Below, piece after piece: positions 16,586-25,162 of a DNA stretch of 64,000 bases (the stretch's first letter is position 1; each line of letters starts with the position of its first letter). Origin of the DNA: Shimia sp049116215 (GTDB lineage Bacteria > Pseudomonadota > Alphaproteobacteria > Rhodobacterales > Rhodobacteraceae); NCBI RefSeq assembly GCF_049116215.1, contig NZ_JAGDZB010000003.1, forward strand, positions 372,001 through 436,000, written 5' to 3'. The notes under the pieces are model-generated. The model had not been told where the DNA came from. It did no database searches and saw only the letters and a program-made list of their open reading frames with translations. A program made the translations under genes and the position numbers.

Positions 16586-17167
16586 ATGAAACGCACCCTT
16601 CTTGCCGCTGGCTTTGCCTTTGCCGCTGCTTCCGCCACCACCGCTGTTGCGGCGCCAGAGAAATACATGCTGGACGCCAGCCACAGCCAGATCCTGTTTT
16701 CTTACAACCACTTGGGCTACTCCACCACTTGGGGTCTGTTCTCCGGTTTTGAAGGCGAGATCATGTTTGATCAGGAAGATCCAGCCAACAGCTCTGTAGC
16801 AGTGTCGATGCCGCTGAAGTCCATGTGGACCGGTTGGGAGAAGCGCGACGCGCACCTGATGAGCCCTGATTTCTTCAACGCCAATGATGACTCCGTGGTG
16901 AGCTTCACCTCCACCGGCATTGAAGTGACCGGTGAGACCACCGCCAACATCACTGGCGACCTGTCGATCAACGGTGTGACCAAATCCGTTGTGCTGGACG
17001 CGCAGCTGAACACGGCAAGCGAGCACCCGATGGCGAAAAAGCCATGGGCTGGTTTCAACGCCACCATCACGTTGCTGCGTAGCGAATTTGGTGCGGGCAA
17101 CTTCGCACCGTTTGTGAGCGACGAGGTGCAGGTGCAGATTTCTGTTGAGGCGATGAAGGCTGACTAA
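16586..17167 (+). CDS. YceI-family periplasmic protein
   Basis: This is a 193-residue exported member of the YceI family, a lipocalin-like barrel that binds polyisoprenoid lipids. A Sec signal peptide ends at VAA before PEKYMLD. The family motifs DASHSQILFSYNHLGYS, the D-x-x-x-F segment and GDLSINGVTKSV are present. ATG 16586 has AGGAG upstream and is preferred to the earlier ATG at 16544. A second YceI domain, fused to a cytochrome b561, lies 1 kb away at 18108-19307, which suggests a shared quinone or isoprenoid function. Confidence 0.92.
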   Translation: MKRTLLAAGFAFAAASATTAVAAPEKYMLDASHSQILFSYNHLGYSTTWGLFSGFEGEIMFDQEDPANSSVAVSMPLKSMWTGWEKRDAHLMSPDFFNANDDSVVSFTSTGIEVTGETTANITGDLSINGVTKSVVLDAQLNTASEHPMAKKPWAGFNATITLLRSEFGAGNFAPFVSDEVQVQISVEAMKAD

Positions 17168-17193
17168 GCCTTATTGCCCATCACTCACGGAAA

Positions 17194-17220
17194 GGGTCGT
17201 CCAATCGGGCGGCCTTTTTT
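17194..17220 (+). terminator. Intrinsic terminator of the yceI-like gene
   Basis: The stem GGTCGTCC/GGGCGGCC with a 4-base loop is followed by six T residues, 26 bases after the stop. Confidence 0.85.
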
Positions 17221-17228
17221 GTTAGGGT

Positions 17229-17954
17229 TCAGACGTGCTGGCCGCCGTTGATCTCGATTTCGGTGCCGGTCACGTAGGAGGATTGATCGGAGCAGAGGTA
17301 ATAGATCACGTCCGCCACCTCTGAAGGTTGGCCAAGACGTTTCATTGGCAGTCCATCGACAATCTTGTCAGTGCCGGGGGATAGGATCGCTGTTTCCACC
17401 TCACCTGGGGCGATGGCGTTTACGCGCACGCCCAGTGGACCAAAATCATGCGCCATTTCACGGGTGAGGGCGGCGAGGGCCGCCTTGGATGTTGCGTAAG
17501 CCGCACCAGCAAAAGGATGCACGCGGGAGCCCGCAATAGACGTGACATTCACAATAGAGCCTTTGGCTGCGGCAAGCTCGTCTCGCAAGCCCCGTGCCAG
17601 CACCACTGAAGCAAAGAAGTTTACGTGAAAAACTTTACCCCAGTCCATTAGGTCGGTGGTGAATGTGTTGAGGCGCTCGCCGTTGGGACCCTTGGGCGAA
17701 ATACCTGCGTTGTTGGCGAGACCGTGCAGCGGGCCGTCAAGGCGTTCGCGGATCACCTCGACAGCGTTGATGGCATCAGCCGGATCGCCGAGATCCAGTT
17801 GGATGTGGTTCTTTTCTCCGTCGGGCCAAGGACAGCGCGGATCAAACGGTTGACGAGAGCAGGTGAGCACACGCCAGCCTTCCTGAGAGAAACGCTTCAC
17901 AGTGGCGTGGCCGATGCCCCGGCTGGCACCGGTGAGGAGGAGCGTTTTCTGCAT
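17229..17954 (-). CDS. Short-chain dehydrogenase/reductase
   Basis: This 241-residue protein is a classical SDR. The nucleotide-binding motif TGASRGIG is near residue 8, NNAG near 82, the catalytic serine in VTSIAG, and the YATSK pair (Tyr and Lys) near 153. The C-terminus EIEINGGQHV is typical. An arginine-containing strand after the first helix (TCSRQPF) suggests NADP preference. The substrate cannot be inferred from context: it lies alone between two YceI-type genes on the opposite and same strand. Confidence 0.88.
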   Translation of the reverse strand: MQKTLLLTGASRGIGHATVKRFSQEGWRVLTCSRQPFDPRCPWPDGEKNHIQLDLGDPADAINAVEVIRERLDGPLHGLANNAGISPKGPNGERLNTFTTDLMDWGKVFHVNFFASVVLARGLRDELAAAKGSIVNVTSIAGSRVHPFAGAAYATSKAALAALTREMAHDFGPLGVRVNAIAPGEVETAILSPGTDKIVDGLPMKRLGQPSEVADVIYYLCSDQSSYVTGTEIEINGGQHV

Positions 17955-18047
17955 GGGGGAAACCTCTTGAGATGCGAAAGGCTTAGCTGATCTATTTGGC
18001 TTGATGATGCAGCCAGTTTAGGCGAGGCAAACAGATTGACAAGCGCA

Positions 18048-18075
18048 CAAAGGCCGCACCTGGGTGCGGCCTTTG
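18048..18075 (-). terminator. Terminator of the cytochrome b561-YceI gene
   Basis: A perfect 12-base stem CAAAGGCCGCAC with a 4-base loop lies 33 bases after the minus-strand stop. The T-run on the minus side is short (TTTG). Confidence 0.75.
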
Positions 18076-18107
18076 TTTTGCGGGATTTGGAGAGGTGGGC
18101 CGCGTGG

Positions 18108-19307
18108 TTACTCGCCGCGGTTGGCCATCAGCGCCACATTCACATCCACGCCAAAGCCCAGCGAGCTTTCATCCGTCATGTCGTCACCCACATGAAACGC
18201 GCGGCGGTCCAAGGAGACGGTGCCGGTCATGTTGGCGGTGTCGCCCTCAAGCGTCAGTGCAAATGGCAGATCGATGGGGACGGCGTGGCCGTTGATGGTC
18301 AACTCACCTTTGGCCAGATAGCCGGTTTCTGCTGGCAGCAGGTCCGCGACAAAGGTGGCGGTCGGGAACGCGGTGGCGTTGAGGTAATCTGCGCCCAAAG
18401 CCTGGTCGGTGACAGAGCCAAGGGTAAGCGAGCCGATGGCGATGGTTGCGGTGACAGTGCCGTGTTTGCCGTAGGTTGGCTCTTCGTTGAAGGCGATTTC
18501 TGCGGTCCAGTCAGTAAATTCTCCGGTCACTTCAGCGCCAAATTGTTGCACGGCGATTTCCAGCGTGCCGGATTGGACCTGCCATTCGGAAGAGACCTCG
18601 GCGAGGGCGGCGGTCTCTATGCGTTCTTCAGCTGCAAAAAGGCCAGCGTTTGCGCCGATCACAAGGGCGACCGCCCAGACGGCAAGAGCGGTGAGGGCCG
18701 GGCGCAGGTGGCCGGGTTGGTCTGCAGGCGGCTCTGGCAGGTCGGTGTGACCGGGCAACATGCGTTGCAGGGTTTTGTCGCGGTCGATGACGAAGTGTTT
18801 GAGCGCGCCGCCGATGTGCGCCAGCAGGGTCAGGACCAGCACAATCATAAAGAGGAAGTGCGCACCGCCAAGGATGGCGGCGACGGTTGGGTCTTTGGGC
18901 ACAAAGAATAGAGATTGGCCAAATGGCCACCAAATGGGGGCGAAGCCTGTGGTGGCGGCGTGGTGCATCCAGCCAGTGAGTGGCACAAGCACCATGGAGC
19001 TATAGAGCACCCAGTGGGCAGTTTCAGCGGCCCAGGCTTCCAGGCCATGATCGCCGTTGAGCAGCTTGGGGCGTGGCTGGGTGAAAGCCCAGAGGATACG
19101 CAAGAGAGCGGTGAAGAAGGCGGTGAGGCCAACGGTTTTGTGCACGGAGAACAGCGTGGCTTTGAAGGCCAATTGTGCGCTGTCTTCATAGGGTGCGCGG
19201 TAGGCCACGAACCCCAAGATCAGTGCCGAGAGGATGAGGAGGGCGGTGAGCCAGTGAAAGGTCTTGGCGACGGAGCCGTAGCGAAGGGCTGTGTTGCTGC
19301 GGGGCAT
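18108..19307 (-). CDS. Cytochrome b561 fused to a YceI domain
   Basis: This 399-residue protein joins two domains. Residues 1-190 form a four-helix cytochrome b561, with candidate haem histidines in FHWLTALL, SVHKTVGL, TGWMHHA and AHIGGALKHF. A membrane helix at about 205-220 leads into a C-terminal YceI barrel (about 230-399) with GELTINGHAVPIDL. The electron-transfer part sits in the inner membrane and the YceI part faces the periplasm, probably handling quinone-like isoprenoids. The start ATG 19307 follows AAGAGG; the frame is open 240 codons further upstream, but that part is shadow sequence. Confidence 0.9.
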   Translation of the reverse strand: MPRSNTALRYGSVAKTFHWLTALLILSALILGFVAYRAPYEDSAQLAFKATLFSVHKTVGLTAFFTALLRILWAFTQPRPKLLNGDHGLEAWAAETAHWVLYSSMVLVPLTGWMHHAATTGFAPIWWPFGQSLFFVPKDPTVAAILGGAHFLFMIVLVLTLLAHIGGALKHFVIDRDKTLQRMLPGHTDLPEPPADQPGHLRPALTALAVWAVALVIGANAGLFAAEERIETAALAEVSSEWQVQSGTLEIAVQQFGAEVTGEFTDWTAEIAFNEEPTYGKHGTVTATIAIGSLTLGSVTDQALGADYLNATAFPTATFVADLLPAETGYLAKGELTINGHAVPIDLPFALTLEGDTANMTGTVSLDRRAFHVGDDMTDESSLGFGVDVNVALMANRGE

Positions 19308-19531
19308 AGGAAACCTCTTGAAAGTGTTGGTCAGACTTTGGGGTTTGTGACGCCTCAAAGCAACTGGCGGCGGTGCACCTGAGCTGTGCAAAGATGCGCA
19401 GTAGTGCCGGTGGGTGGCAGGTTTTTGCGCGTTGATGTGGTGTGTCGGCGGCGGCTTTCCCCCTCTATTGACGTTGCGTGCGCGGGCGGTGCGCGCTATT
19501 CCAATCCAAAGATTTGCAAGGAGAGCCAAGA

Positions 19532-20470
19532 ATGAGCCGTGCATTTGTGTTTCCGGGACAGGGTGCCCAGACCATTGGAATGGGAAAAGCGTTGGCGGAG
19601 GCCTATCCAGAGGCCAAAGCGGTGTTTGACGAAGTAGATGCAGCCTTGGGCGAAAGCCTGAGCTCGCTGATCTGGGAAGGGGAGCAGGAGACGCTGACCT
19701 TGACGCAGAATGCGCAGCCGGCGTTGATGGCGACCTCGCTGGCGGCGATGAAGGCGCTTGAGGCGGAAGGCGTGAGCATTGCGGCGGCGTCCTGTGTGGC
19801 GGGCCACTCGCTGGGCGAATACTCGGCTTTGGCGGCGGCTGGTGCCTTGAGCATTGGCGACACGGCGCGTTTGCTGCGCACCCGTGGTGAAGCGATGCAG
19901 GCGGCGGTGCCTGTGGGCGAAGGCGCGATGGCGGCAATCCTTGGCTTGGATTTTGCAGCGGTGCAGGAAGTTGCCGAGGCCGCGGCGCAGGGCGAAGTTT
20001 GCCAGGCGGCGAATGACAACGACCCAACGCAGGTTGTGGTGTCCGGTGCCAAAGCGGCTGTGGAACGTGCGGCTGAGATCGCTAAGGAAAAAGGCGCGCG
20101 CCGTGCGGTGATGTTGCCGGTGAGCGCACCATTCCACTGTGCCCTGATGCAGCCTGCGGCGGATGTGATGGCTGAGGCGCTGGCCGCGGTAGAGATCAAG
20201 GCGCCGGCAGTGCCGGTGATTGCCAACGTACGTGCGGCGGCGGTGTCTGATCCGGATGAAATCCGCAAGTTGTTGGTGGAGCAGGTGACCGGATCAGTGC
20301 GTTGGCGCGAATCGGTGCAGACAATGGCAGCTGATGGCGTCACAGAATTCTGGGAAATTGGCGCAGGCAAAGCCTTGTCCGGCATGATCCGCAAGATCGA
20401 CCGCGCCAACGCGGTGCGCGCCGTGGGTACGCCGGAAGATGTGAAGGCGGCGGTGGAGAGCCTGTCTTGA
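19532..20470 (+). CDS. fabD: Malonyl-CoA:ACP transacylase
   Basis: This 312-residue enzyme loads malonate from CoA onto acyl carrier protein for fatty-acid synthesis. FPGQGAQTIGMGK opens the protein, the nucleophile Ser93 lies in GHSLGEYSA, and the catalytic histidine lies in the APFHCALM segment. ATG 19532 is preceded by AAGGAGAG. It heads a plus-strand series with a ClpP-like lipoprotein and fabG, followed by acpP and fabF. Its stop overlaps the next start, TTG, as TTGA. Confidence 0.97.
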   Translation: MSRAFVFPGQGAQTIGMGKALAEAYPEAKAVFDEVDAALGESLSSLIWEGEQETLTLTQNAQPALMATSLAAMKALEAEGVSIAAASCVAGHSLGEYSALAAAGALSIGDTARLLRTRGEAMQAAVPVGEGAMAAILGLDFAAVQEVAEAAAQGEVCQAANDNDPTQVVVSGAKAAVERAAEIAKEKGARRAVMLPVSAPFHCALMQPAADVMAEALAAVEIKAPAVPVIANVRAAAVSDPDEIRKLLVEQVTGSVRWRESVQTMAADGVTEFWEIGAGKALSGMIRKIDRANAVRAVGTPEDVKAAVESLS

Positions 20471-21075
20471 ACCGACGCTTTGTTGCAGTTTGCGGCGCTG
20501 CTGCCCTTGGGCTGGCGGCGCTTGCGGGCTGTGTGCAATTGGAGGTGGCCTATCTCAATGCCACCGACACCATCGCGTTCGAAGCAGACGGCGGCGATCT
20601 GTTGGTGAATGGCACATTGAACAGTCGCAGTCTGGTGGCGTTTGAGCAGGCGATCTCTGACAACCCCAACGTGACACGTTTGGTGTTGCTGGAAATTCCA
20701 GGGTCGGTTGATGATGAGGTCAATCTGCAATTGGGCCATCGTGTGCGGGACTTAGGCTTGGATACACATCTCGCGGCGGAGAGTGAGGTTCACTCTGGTG
20801 GGTCAGATCTGTTTTTGGCCGGAGTGCAGCGCAGCATGGAAGAAGGTGCAATCATCGGCGTTCATAGCTGGGCCGCGGGCAACCTGCAGGGGCGTGATCT
20901 GCCAAAGACGGATCCGGAACATGCTGCTTATTTGAGTTACACCAAGCGGATGCTGGGTAGCGATGCGTTTTATTGGTTCACGCTTGACGCGGCGCCAGTT
21001 CAAGAAACCCATGTGATGAGCGCTGCAGAAATTGAAAAATACGGGCTTTTGACACAGCCTGTTGTGAAAAACTGA
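20467..21075 (+). CDS. ClpP-like (COG3904-type) lipoprotein within the fab operon
   Basis: This 202-residue protein starts with TTG, overlapping the fabD stop in TTGA, so it is translationally coupled. A lipoprotein signal ends in LAALAGC. The body resembles COG3904-type periplasmic ClpP-fold proteins: a strand giving VLLEIPGSVDDEVNL, then a segment HSGGSDLFLAGVQRSM followed by IIGVHSWA. In relatives the first serine of this region is the nucleophile; whether it is active here is unclear. Its place between fabD and fabG is unusual. Function is unknown. Confidence 0.7.
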   Translation: MNRRFVAVCGAAALGLAALAGCVQLEVAYLNATDTIAFEADGGDLLVNGTLNSRSLVAFEQAISDNPNVTRLVLLEIPGSVDDEVNLQLGHRVRDLGLDTHLAAESEVHSGGSDLFLAGVQRSMEEGAIIGVHSWAAGNLQGRDLPKTDPEHAAYLSYTKRMLGSDAFYWFTLDAAPVQETHVMSAAEIEKYGLLTQPVVKN

Positions 21076-21086
21076 GAGAGACAAAT

Positions 21087-21824
21087 ATGTTTGATCTGAC
21101 TGGAAAAACCGCACTGGTCACCGGTGCATCGGGTGGCATTGGCGGCGCGATTGCCAAAGCTCTGCACGCTGCGGGCGCAACCGTTGGCCTGTCAGGCACA
21201 CGTGTTGAGCCGCTTGAAGCATTGGCGGCGGAATTGGGCGAGCGCGCGCATGTGTTGCCGTGTAACCTGAGCGACGGTGAAGCCGTGGATGCGCTGCCAA
21301 AGCAAGCGATTGCGGCCATGGGCAGCGTCGATATCTTGGTGAACAACGCCGGTATCACACGGGACCAGCTTTTCATGCGCATGTCTGATGATGAGTGGCA
21401 GAGCGTGATTGACGTGAACCTGACCAGTGCGATGCGTCTGTGCCGCGGGGTGATGCGTCCGATGATGAAGGCGCGTTGGGGCCGTATCATCAACGTGAGC
21501 TCGATTGTTGGTGCAACCGGCAACCCGGGTCAGGTGAACTATGCCGCCTCCAAAGCGGGTTTGGTTGGGATGACCAAATCGATCGCCTATGAAGTGGCCA
21601 GCCGTGGTATCACTGCCAATGCCGTGTCGCCGGGCTTCATTGCCACAGCGATGACTGACAAGCTGAACGATGATCAGAAAGAGACCATCAACAAGCAGAT
21701 TCCAGCAGCGCGCATGGGCTCTTCTGAAGAGATTGCGGCGGCTGTTCTGTATCTGGCCAGCCCGGAAGCGGGTTATGTGACCGGCTCGACCTTGCATGTG
21801 AACGGTGGCATGGCCATGTTGTAA
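21087..21824 (+). CDS. fabG: 3-oxoacyl-ACP reductase
   Basis: This 245-residue SDR is FabG, which reduces 3-oxoacyl-ACP with NADPH. TGASGGIG is at residues 11-18, NNAG near 87, and the catalytic set Ser in VSSIVG, Tyr and Lys in YAASK near 150. The C-terminus GSTLHVNGGMAML is typical of true FabG enzymes. AGAGAGAC precedes the ATG. It lies 11 bases after the ClpP-like gene and upstream of acpP and fabF, which supports the fatty-acid role over other SDR functions. Confidence 0.96.
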   Translation: MFDLTGKTALVTGASGGIGGAIAKALHAAGATVGLSGTRVEPLEALAAELGERAHVLPCNLSDGEAVDALPKQAIAAMGSVDILVNNAGITRDQLFMRMSDDEWQSVIDVNLTSAMRLCRGVMRPMMKARWGRIINVSSIVGATGNPGQVNYAASKAGLVGMTKSIAYEVASRGITANAVSPGFIATAMTDKLNDDQKETINKQIPAARMGSSEEIAAAVLYLASPEAGYVTGSTLHVNGGMAML

Positions 21825-21873
21825 GCCTTCGCGGCGTCCAATAGGGCGCCGCAATTGTCGTCGGTGAAAGCGT

Positions 21874-21901
21874 TTGCGTTGTGAAGCGGATGTGTTATAG
21901 G
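21874..21901 (+). promoter_or_regulatory. Candidate acpP promoter
   Basis: TTGCGT (21874-21879) and TATAGG (21896-21901) are 16 bases apart in the fabG-acpP gap. The transcript would have a leader of about 145 bases with two hairpins, one near 21945-21958 and a GC-rich one near 21997-22014. Confidence 0.5.
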
Positions 21902-22053
21902 CGGCGAGTATTTTCCGGGTGCCTTGAGGGGTGGACGGAGACCTTCCGGTGTAGCCGGACCAAAACCGTCCCATTGTGGGGCACAAATCGAACCTGCCCG
22001 CGCGGGCAGGAATTCAAACGGGCCAATTCGCCCAATACGAATGAGGAATTGAC

Positions 22054-22287
22054 ATGAGCGACGTCGCAGACCGCGTAAAAAAGATCGTTGTAGAGCACCT
22101 GGGTGTAGAAGAAGACAAAGTTGTTGAAGCAGCTTCCTTCATTGACGATCTGGGCGCAGACAGCCTCGACACCGTGGAACTGGTTATGGCTTTTGAAGAA
22201 GAGTTCGGCATCGAGATCCCAGACGATGCAGCCGAAACCATCCAGACCTTCGGCGACGCCGTTAAGTTCATCTCCGAAGCTTCCTAA
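22054..22287 (+). CDS. acpP: Acyl carrier protein
   Basis: This 77-residue acidic protein is the acyl carrier protein of fatty-acid synthesis. The phosphopantetheine attachment site is Ser37 in GADSLDTVELVMAFEEEFG. ATGAGGAATTGAC supplies the ribosome-binding site. It has its own likely promoter and a terminator, as expected for a highly expressed gene inside the fab cluster. Confidence 0.98.
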   Translation: MSDVADRVKKIVVEHLGVEEDKVVEAASFIDDLGADSLDTVELVMAFEEEFGIEIPDDAAETIQTFGDAVKFISEAS

Positions 22288-22326
22288 GCCGGAGATCCTG
22301 CAATTTGCAGGTGAGTGAGAATATCA

Positions 22327-22358
22327 AACGTCCGTCTCTTAGGTGAGGCGGGCGTTTT
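22327..22358 (+). terminator. Likely terminator after acpP
   Basis: A 12-base stem (AACGTCCGTCTC with one G-T pair) with a 6-base loop is followed by TTTTAC, 40 bases after acpP. A smaller palindrome, CCTGCAA-T-TTGCAGG, lies just before it. Confidence 0.65.
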
Positions 22359-22512
22359 ACGTTGTCGGTGGCGGGGAGGCTGCCGAAAGGAAACGGCCTA
22401 AATTTGGGCGCGGAAGCGCGCAACGGGCCAAGCTGTGGGTTGGCCGCTCTTGCCCCTTGGGGGCGAAGCGGGGTATGAACCCGCAAAAGACTTCTGAGGA
22501 AGGGCATAGAAA

Positions 22513-23772
22513 ATGCGTCGTGTTGTTGTCACCGGGCTTGGGCTCGTCACTCCATTGGCTTCCGGTGTGGAAGAAAGCTGGACTCGTATTCTGGACGGTC
22601 AGTCCGGTGCGGGCACCATCACCCGGTTTAATCCCGAGCGGGTTACCACCAAATATGCGTGCGAAGTGCCGTATGGCGACGGCACCGATGGCACCTTCAA
22701 TCCAGATGACTGGATGCAGCCAAAAGAGCGCCGCAAGGTAGACGACTTTATCCTATATGGTGCAGCGGCTTCTCAGATGGCTGTGGAAGACAGTGGTTGG
22801 ATGCCGCAAGACACCGAGTCGCTGGAACGCACCGGTGTGATGATTGGCTCCGGCATTGGGGGGCTGCAATCGATTGAGCAAACCACGCTGTTGATGGCCG
22901 AAAAAGGCCCGCGTCGTGTGTCTCCGTTCTTTATTCCCGGTGCGCTGATCAATCTGATCTCCGGGCAGGTGAGCATCAAATACGGCTTTAAAGGCCCCAA
23001 CCACTCGGTTGTGACTGCCTGTTCCACTGGGGCGCACGCCATTGGTGATGCGGCTCGTTTGATTGCGTCTGATGATGCGGATGTGATGGTTGCCGGTGGC
23101 GGCGAAGCAGCGATCTGTGAGATTGGCATCGCCGGCTTTAACGCCTGTAAGGCGCTGTCGACCGGTTGTGCAGATGATCCAACCAAAGCCAGCCGCCCCT
23201 ATGATGCCGACCGTGACGGCTTTGTCATGGGCGAGGGCGCTGGTATTGTGGTGCTGGAAGAATACGAACACGCCAAGGCTCGTGGTGCGAAGATCTACGC
23301 CGAAGTGCTGGGTTATGGTCTGTCAGGTGACGCATATCACATCACCGCACCGTCTGAGACTGGCGAAGGTGGCGAGCGTTCCATGCGGGCAGCGCTGAAG
23401 AAGGCGGGCCTTGAGCCAAAGGACATCGACTACATCAATGCTCACGGCACCTCGACGATGGCAGACACCATCGAGTTGGGCGCGGTGGAGCGCATGATGG
23501 GCGAGCACGCGAGCAAAGTTACCATGTCCTCGACCAAGTCGATGACCGGCCACCTGTTGGGCGCGGCGGGCGCGATCGAGGCGATCTTCTCGATCTTGGC
23601 GATCCGCGATCAGGTGGCACCGCCGACCATCAACCTCGACAACCAAGCGGTGGAGACCGTCATTGATCTGGCACCAAACAAGAAGGTGGAGCGCGAGATC
23701 AATGTGGCGCTGTCCAATAGCTTTGGCTTTGGTGGCACCAATGCGTCCGTGATCTTCGGAAAGGTTGATTAA
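22513..23772 (+). CDS. fabF: 3-oxoacyl-ACP synthase II
   Basis: This 419-residue condensing enzyme is FabF, which elongates acyl-ACP with malonyl-ACP. The nucleophile Cys170 lies in VTACSTGAHAIGDA, and the two histidines lie in NAHGTSTMADTIEL and TGHLLGAAGAIEA, the Cys-His-His triad of the family. The C-terminal SFGFGGTNASVIF is also conserved. Its stop overlaps the mltG start by one base (TAATG), so the two are translated together. GAGGAAGGGCATAGAAA lies before the ATG. Confidence 0.97.
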   Translation: MRRVVVTGLGLVTPLASGVEESWTRILDGQSGAGTITRFNPERVTTKYACEVPYGDGTDGTFNPDDWMQPKERRKVDDFILYGAAASQMAVEDSGWMPQDTESLERTGVMIGSGIGGLQSIEQTTLLMAEKGPRRVSPFFIPGALINLISGQVSIKYGFKGPNHSVVTACSTGAHAIGDAARLIASDDADVMVAGGGEAAICEIGIAGFNACKALSTGCADDPTKASRPYDADRDGFVMGEGAGIVVLEEYEHAKARGAKIYAEVLGYGLSGDAYHITAPSETGEGGERSMRAALKKAGLEPKDIDYINAHGTSTMADTIELGAVERMMGEHASKVTMSSTKSMTGHLLGAAGAIEAIFSILAIRDQVAPPTINLDNQAVETVIDLAPNKKVEREINVALSNSFGFGGTNASVIFGKVD

Positions 23773-24923
23773 TGTGGCGCTCTGTTGCGTCTAACGCACT
23801 GACTTTCCTCATTGTGGCGCTCTTCCTATTGGGGGGCGTCATCCTTTTTGGGCAGTCGACCTATCGCGCGGAAGGGCCGTTAAACGAGCCTGTCTGTGTG
23901 CGTGTGCAACCGGGTTCCAACATGAGCCGCGTGTCGCAAGACCTTGAAGAAAAAGGCGCAATTGCCAGTGGAACTTTGTTCCGTTTGGGTGCGGATTATT
24001 CGGATAAGGCGGATAAACTCAAGGCGGGTGCATTCCTTGTGCCTGCGGCTGCGTCGATGGAAAAGATTGTCGACATCGTCACCCGTGGCGGAGCGAGCAC
24101 CTGTGGGACCGAGGTGGTTTATCGCATCGGTGTGACCCGTAAGACCGTTCAGGTGCGCGAGCTTGATCCAGCGACTGGCAGCTTTGTTGAAGTGGCGGCG
24201 TTTAATCCTGCGGAAGACGAAGCGCCTGCGGATTACACACGGGTGCACAATGAATCAGATACGCGTTATCGCATTGCTGTGGCCGAGGGTGTGACCAGCT
24301 GGCAGGTGATGGACACGCTCAACAGCATTGAGTTGCTCAGTGGTGAGATCGAGCGACCTGAAGAGGGTAGCCTCGCGCCGGACAGTTATGAAGTACGTGT
24401 CGGTGACACCCGTCAGAGTGTGATTGATCGTATGCAAGACGCTCAGGAGTTCCTTGTGGCGGCAGCTTGGGAAAGCCGGGCGTCGGATGTGCCGCTGTTG
24501 TCGCCAAATGAGCTGCTGATCCTGGCGTCGATCATCGAGAAAGAGACCGGTGTGGCGGAAGAGCGGCGTCAGGTGGCCAGTGTGTTCACAAACCGATTGA
24601 ACCGTGGCATGCGACTGCAAACCGACCCGACAGTGATCTATGGCGTGACCGAAGGCGTGGGTGTTCTGGGCCGTGGATTGCGTCAAAGCGAGCTACGTCG
24701 GGAGACCCCGTGGAACACCTATGTGATCGATGGTTTGCCGCCGACACCAATTGCCAACCCGGGCCGTGCAAGTCTGGAAGCAGCGGCCAATCCTGACACC
24801 ACGCCGTATATCTTCTTTGTGGCGGATGGCACCGGTGGTCACGCTTTTGCGGAGACCTTGGCCGAGCACAACCAAAACGTGGCGGCTTGGCGTAAGATCG
24901 AGGCGGAGAGGGCCAACCAGTAA
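23772..24923 (+). CDS. mltG: Endolytic murein transglycosylase
   Basis: This 383-residue protein is MltG (YceG), an inner-membrane enzyme that cuts nascent glycan strands. One N-terminal membrane helix lies at about 7-27, then a LysM-like region, then the catalytic domain with LASIIEKETG, where Glu256 is the expected catalytic residue, and the conserved RLQTDPTVIYG and TPWNTYVIDGLPPTPI. It overlaps fabF by one base. The fabF-mltG pair immediately before the GTA locus is a gene order I recall as shared by many Rhodobacterales. Confidence 0.95.
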   Translation: MWRSVASNALTFLIVALFLLGGVILFGQSTYRAEGPLNEPVCVRVQPGSNMSRVSQDLEEKGAIASGTLFRLGADYSDKADKLKAGAFLVPAAASMEKIVDIVTRGGASTCGTEVVYRIGVTRKTVQVRELDPATGSFVEVAAFNPAEDEAPADYTRVHNESDTRYRIAVAEGVTSWQVMDTLNSIELLSGEIERPEEGSLAPDSYEVRVGDTRQSVIDRMQDAQEFLVAAAWESRASDVPLLSPNELLILASIIEKETGVAEERRQVASVFTNRLNRGMRLQTDPTVIYGVTEGVGVLGRGLRQSELRRETPWNTYVIDGLPPTPIANPGRASLEAAANPDTTPYIFFVADGTGGHAFAETLAEHNQNVAAWRKIEAERANQ

Positions 24924-24946
24924 GTTCGGTTCGGCTCAGAAACACA

Positions 24947-24975
24947 AAACGCGGTGCCTAAAGGCGCCGCGTTTT
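24947..24975 (+). terminator. Intrinsic terminator of mltG
   Basis: A 12-base stem AAACGCGGTGCC with a TAAA loop is followed by five T residues, 24 bases after mltG. Confidence 0.87.
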
Positions 24976-24994
24976 TGTTTGAGCCGATGTGTGG

Positions 24995-25162
24995 TCACCA
25001 GGTCTGGCTGGGCAGCACTTCTGAGTGAATTTCTGGCGGCAACTGGAATGTCGAGCTGACACTGTCAGACGCTGGTCCTGCTTGAACCGTGCCAAAAAAA
25101 CAGGCAACGGCCAGCGACACTCTGATCGGCCAGGAAGGCGTAGTATAGGCAGCTATACGCAT
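24995..25162 (-). CDS. Possible small exported peptide
   Basis: This is a 55-codon frame beginning MRIAAYTTPS, with a hydrophobic segment at about 14-26 that could be a signal peptide ending near VQAG, followed by a short polar tail rich in Ser and Pro. AAGGGGA lies 7 bases before the ATG, a good ribosome-binding site, which is the main support. The frame is open further upstream without a good start. It matches no family I know and lies between mltG and the GTA remnant, on the opposite strand. Confidence 0.4.
   Translation of the reverse strand: MRIAAYTTPSWPIRVSLAVACFFGTVQAGPASDSVSSTFQLPPEIHSEVLPSQTW

Noticed and set aside
19308..20027. 240-codon upstream extension of the cytochrome b561-YceI frame
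   Set aside because: It overlaps fabD on the other strand, is Pro/Ser/Arg-rich and has no family match; ATG 19307 starts the b561 domain properly.
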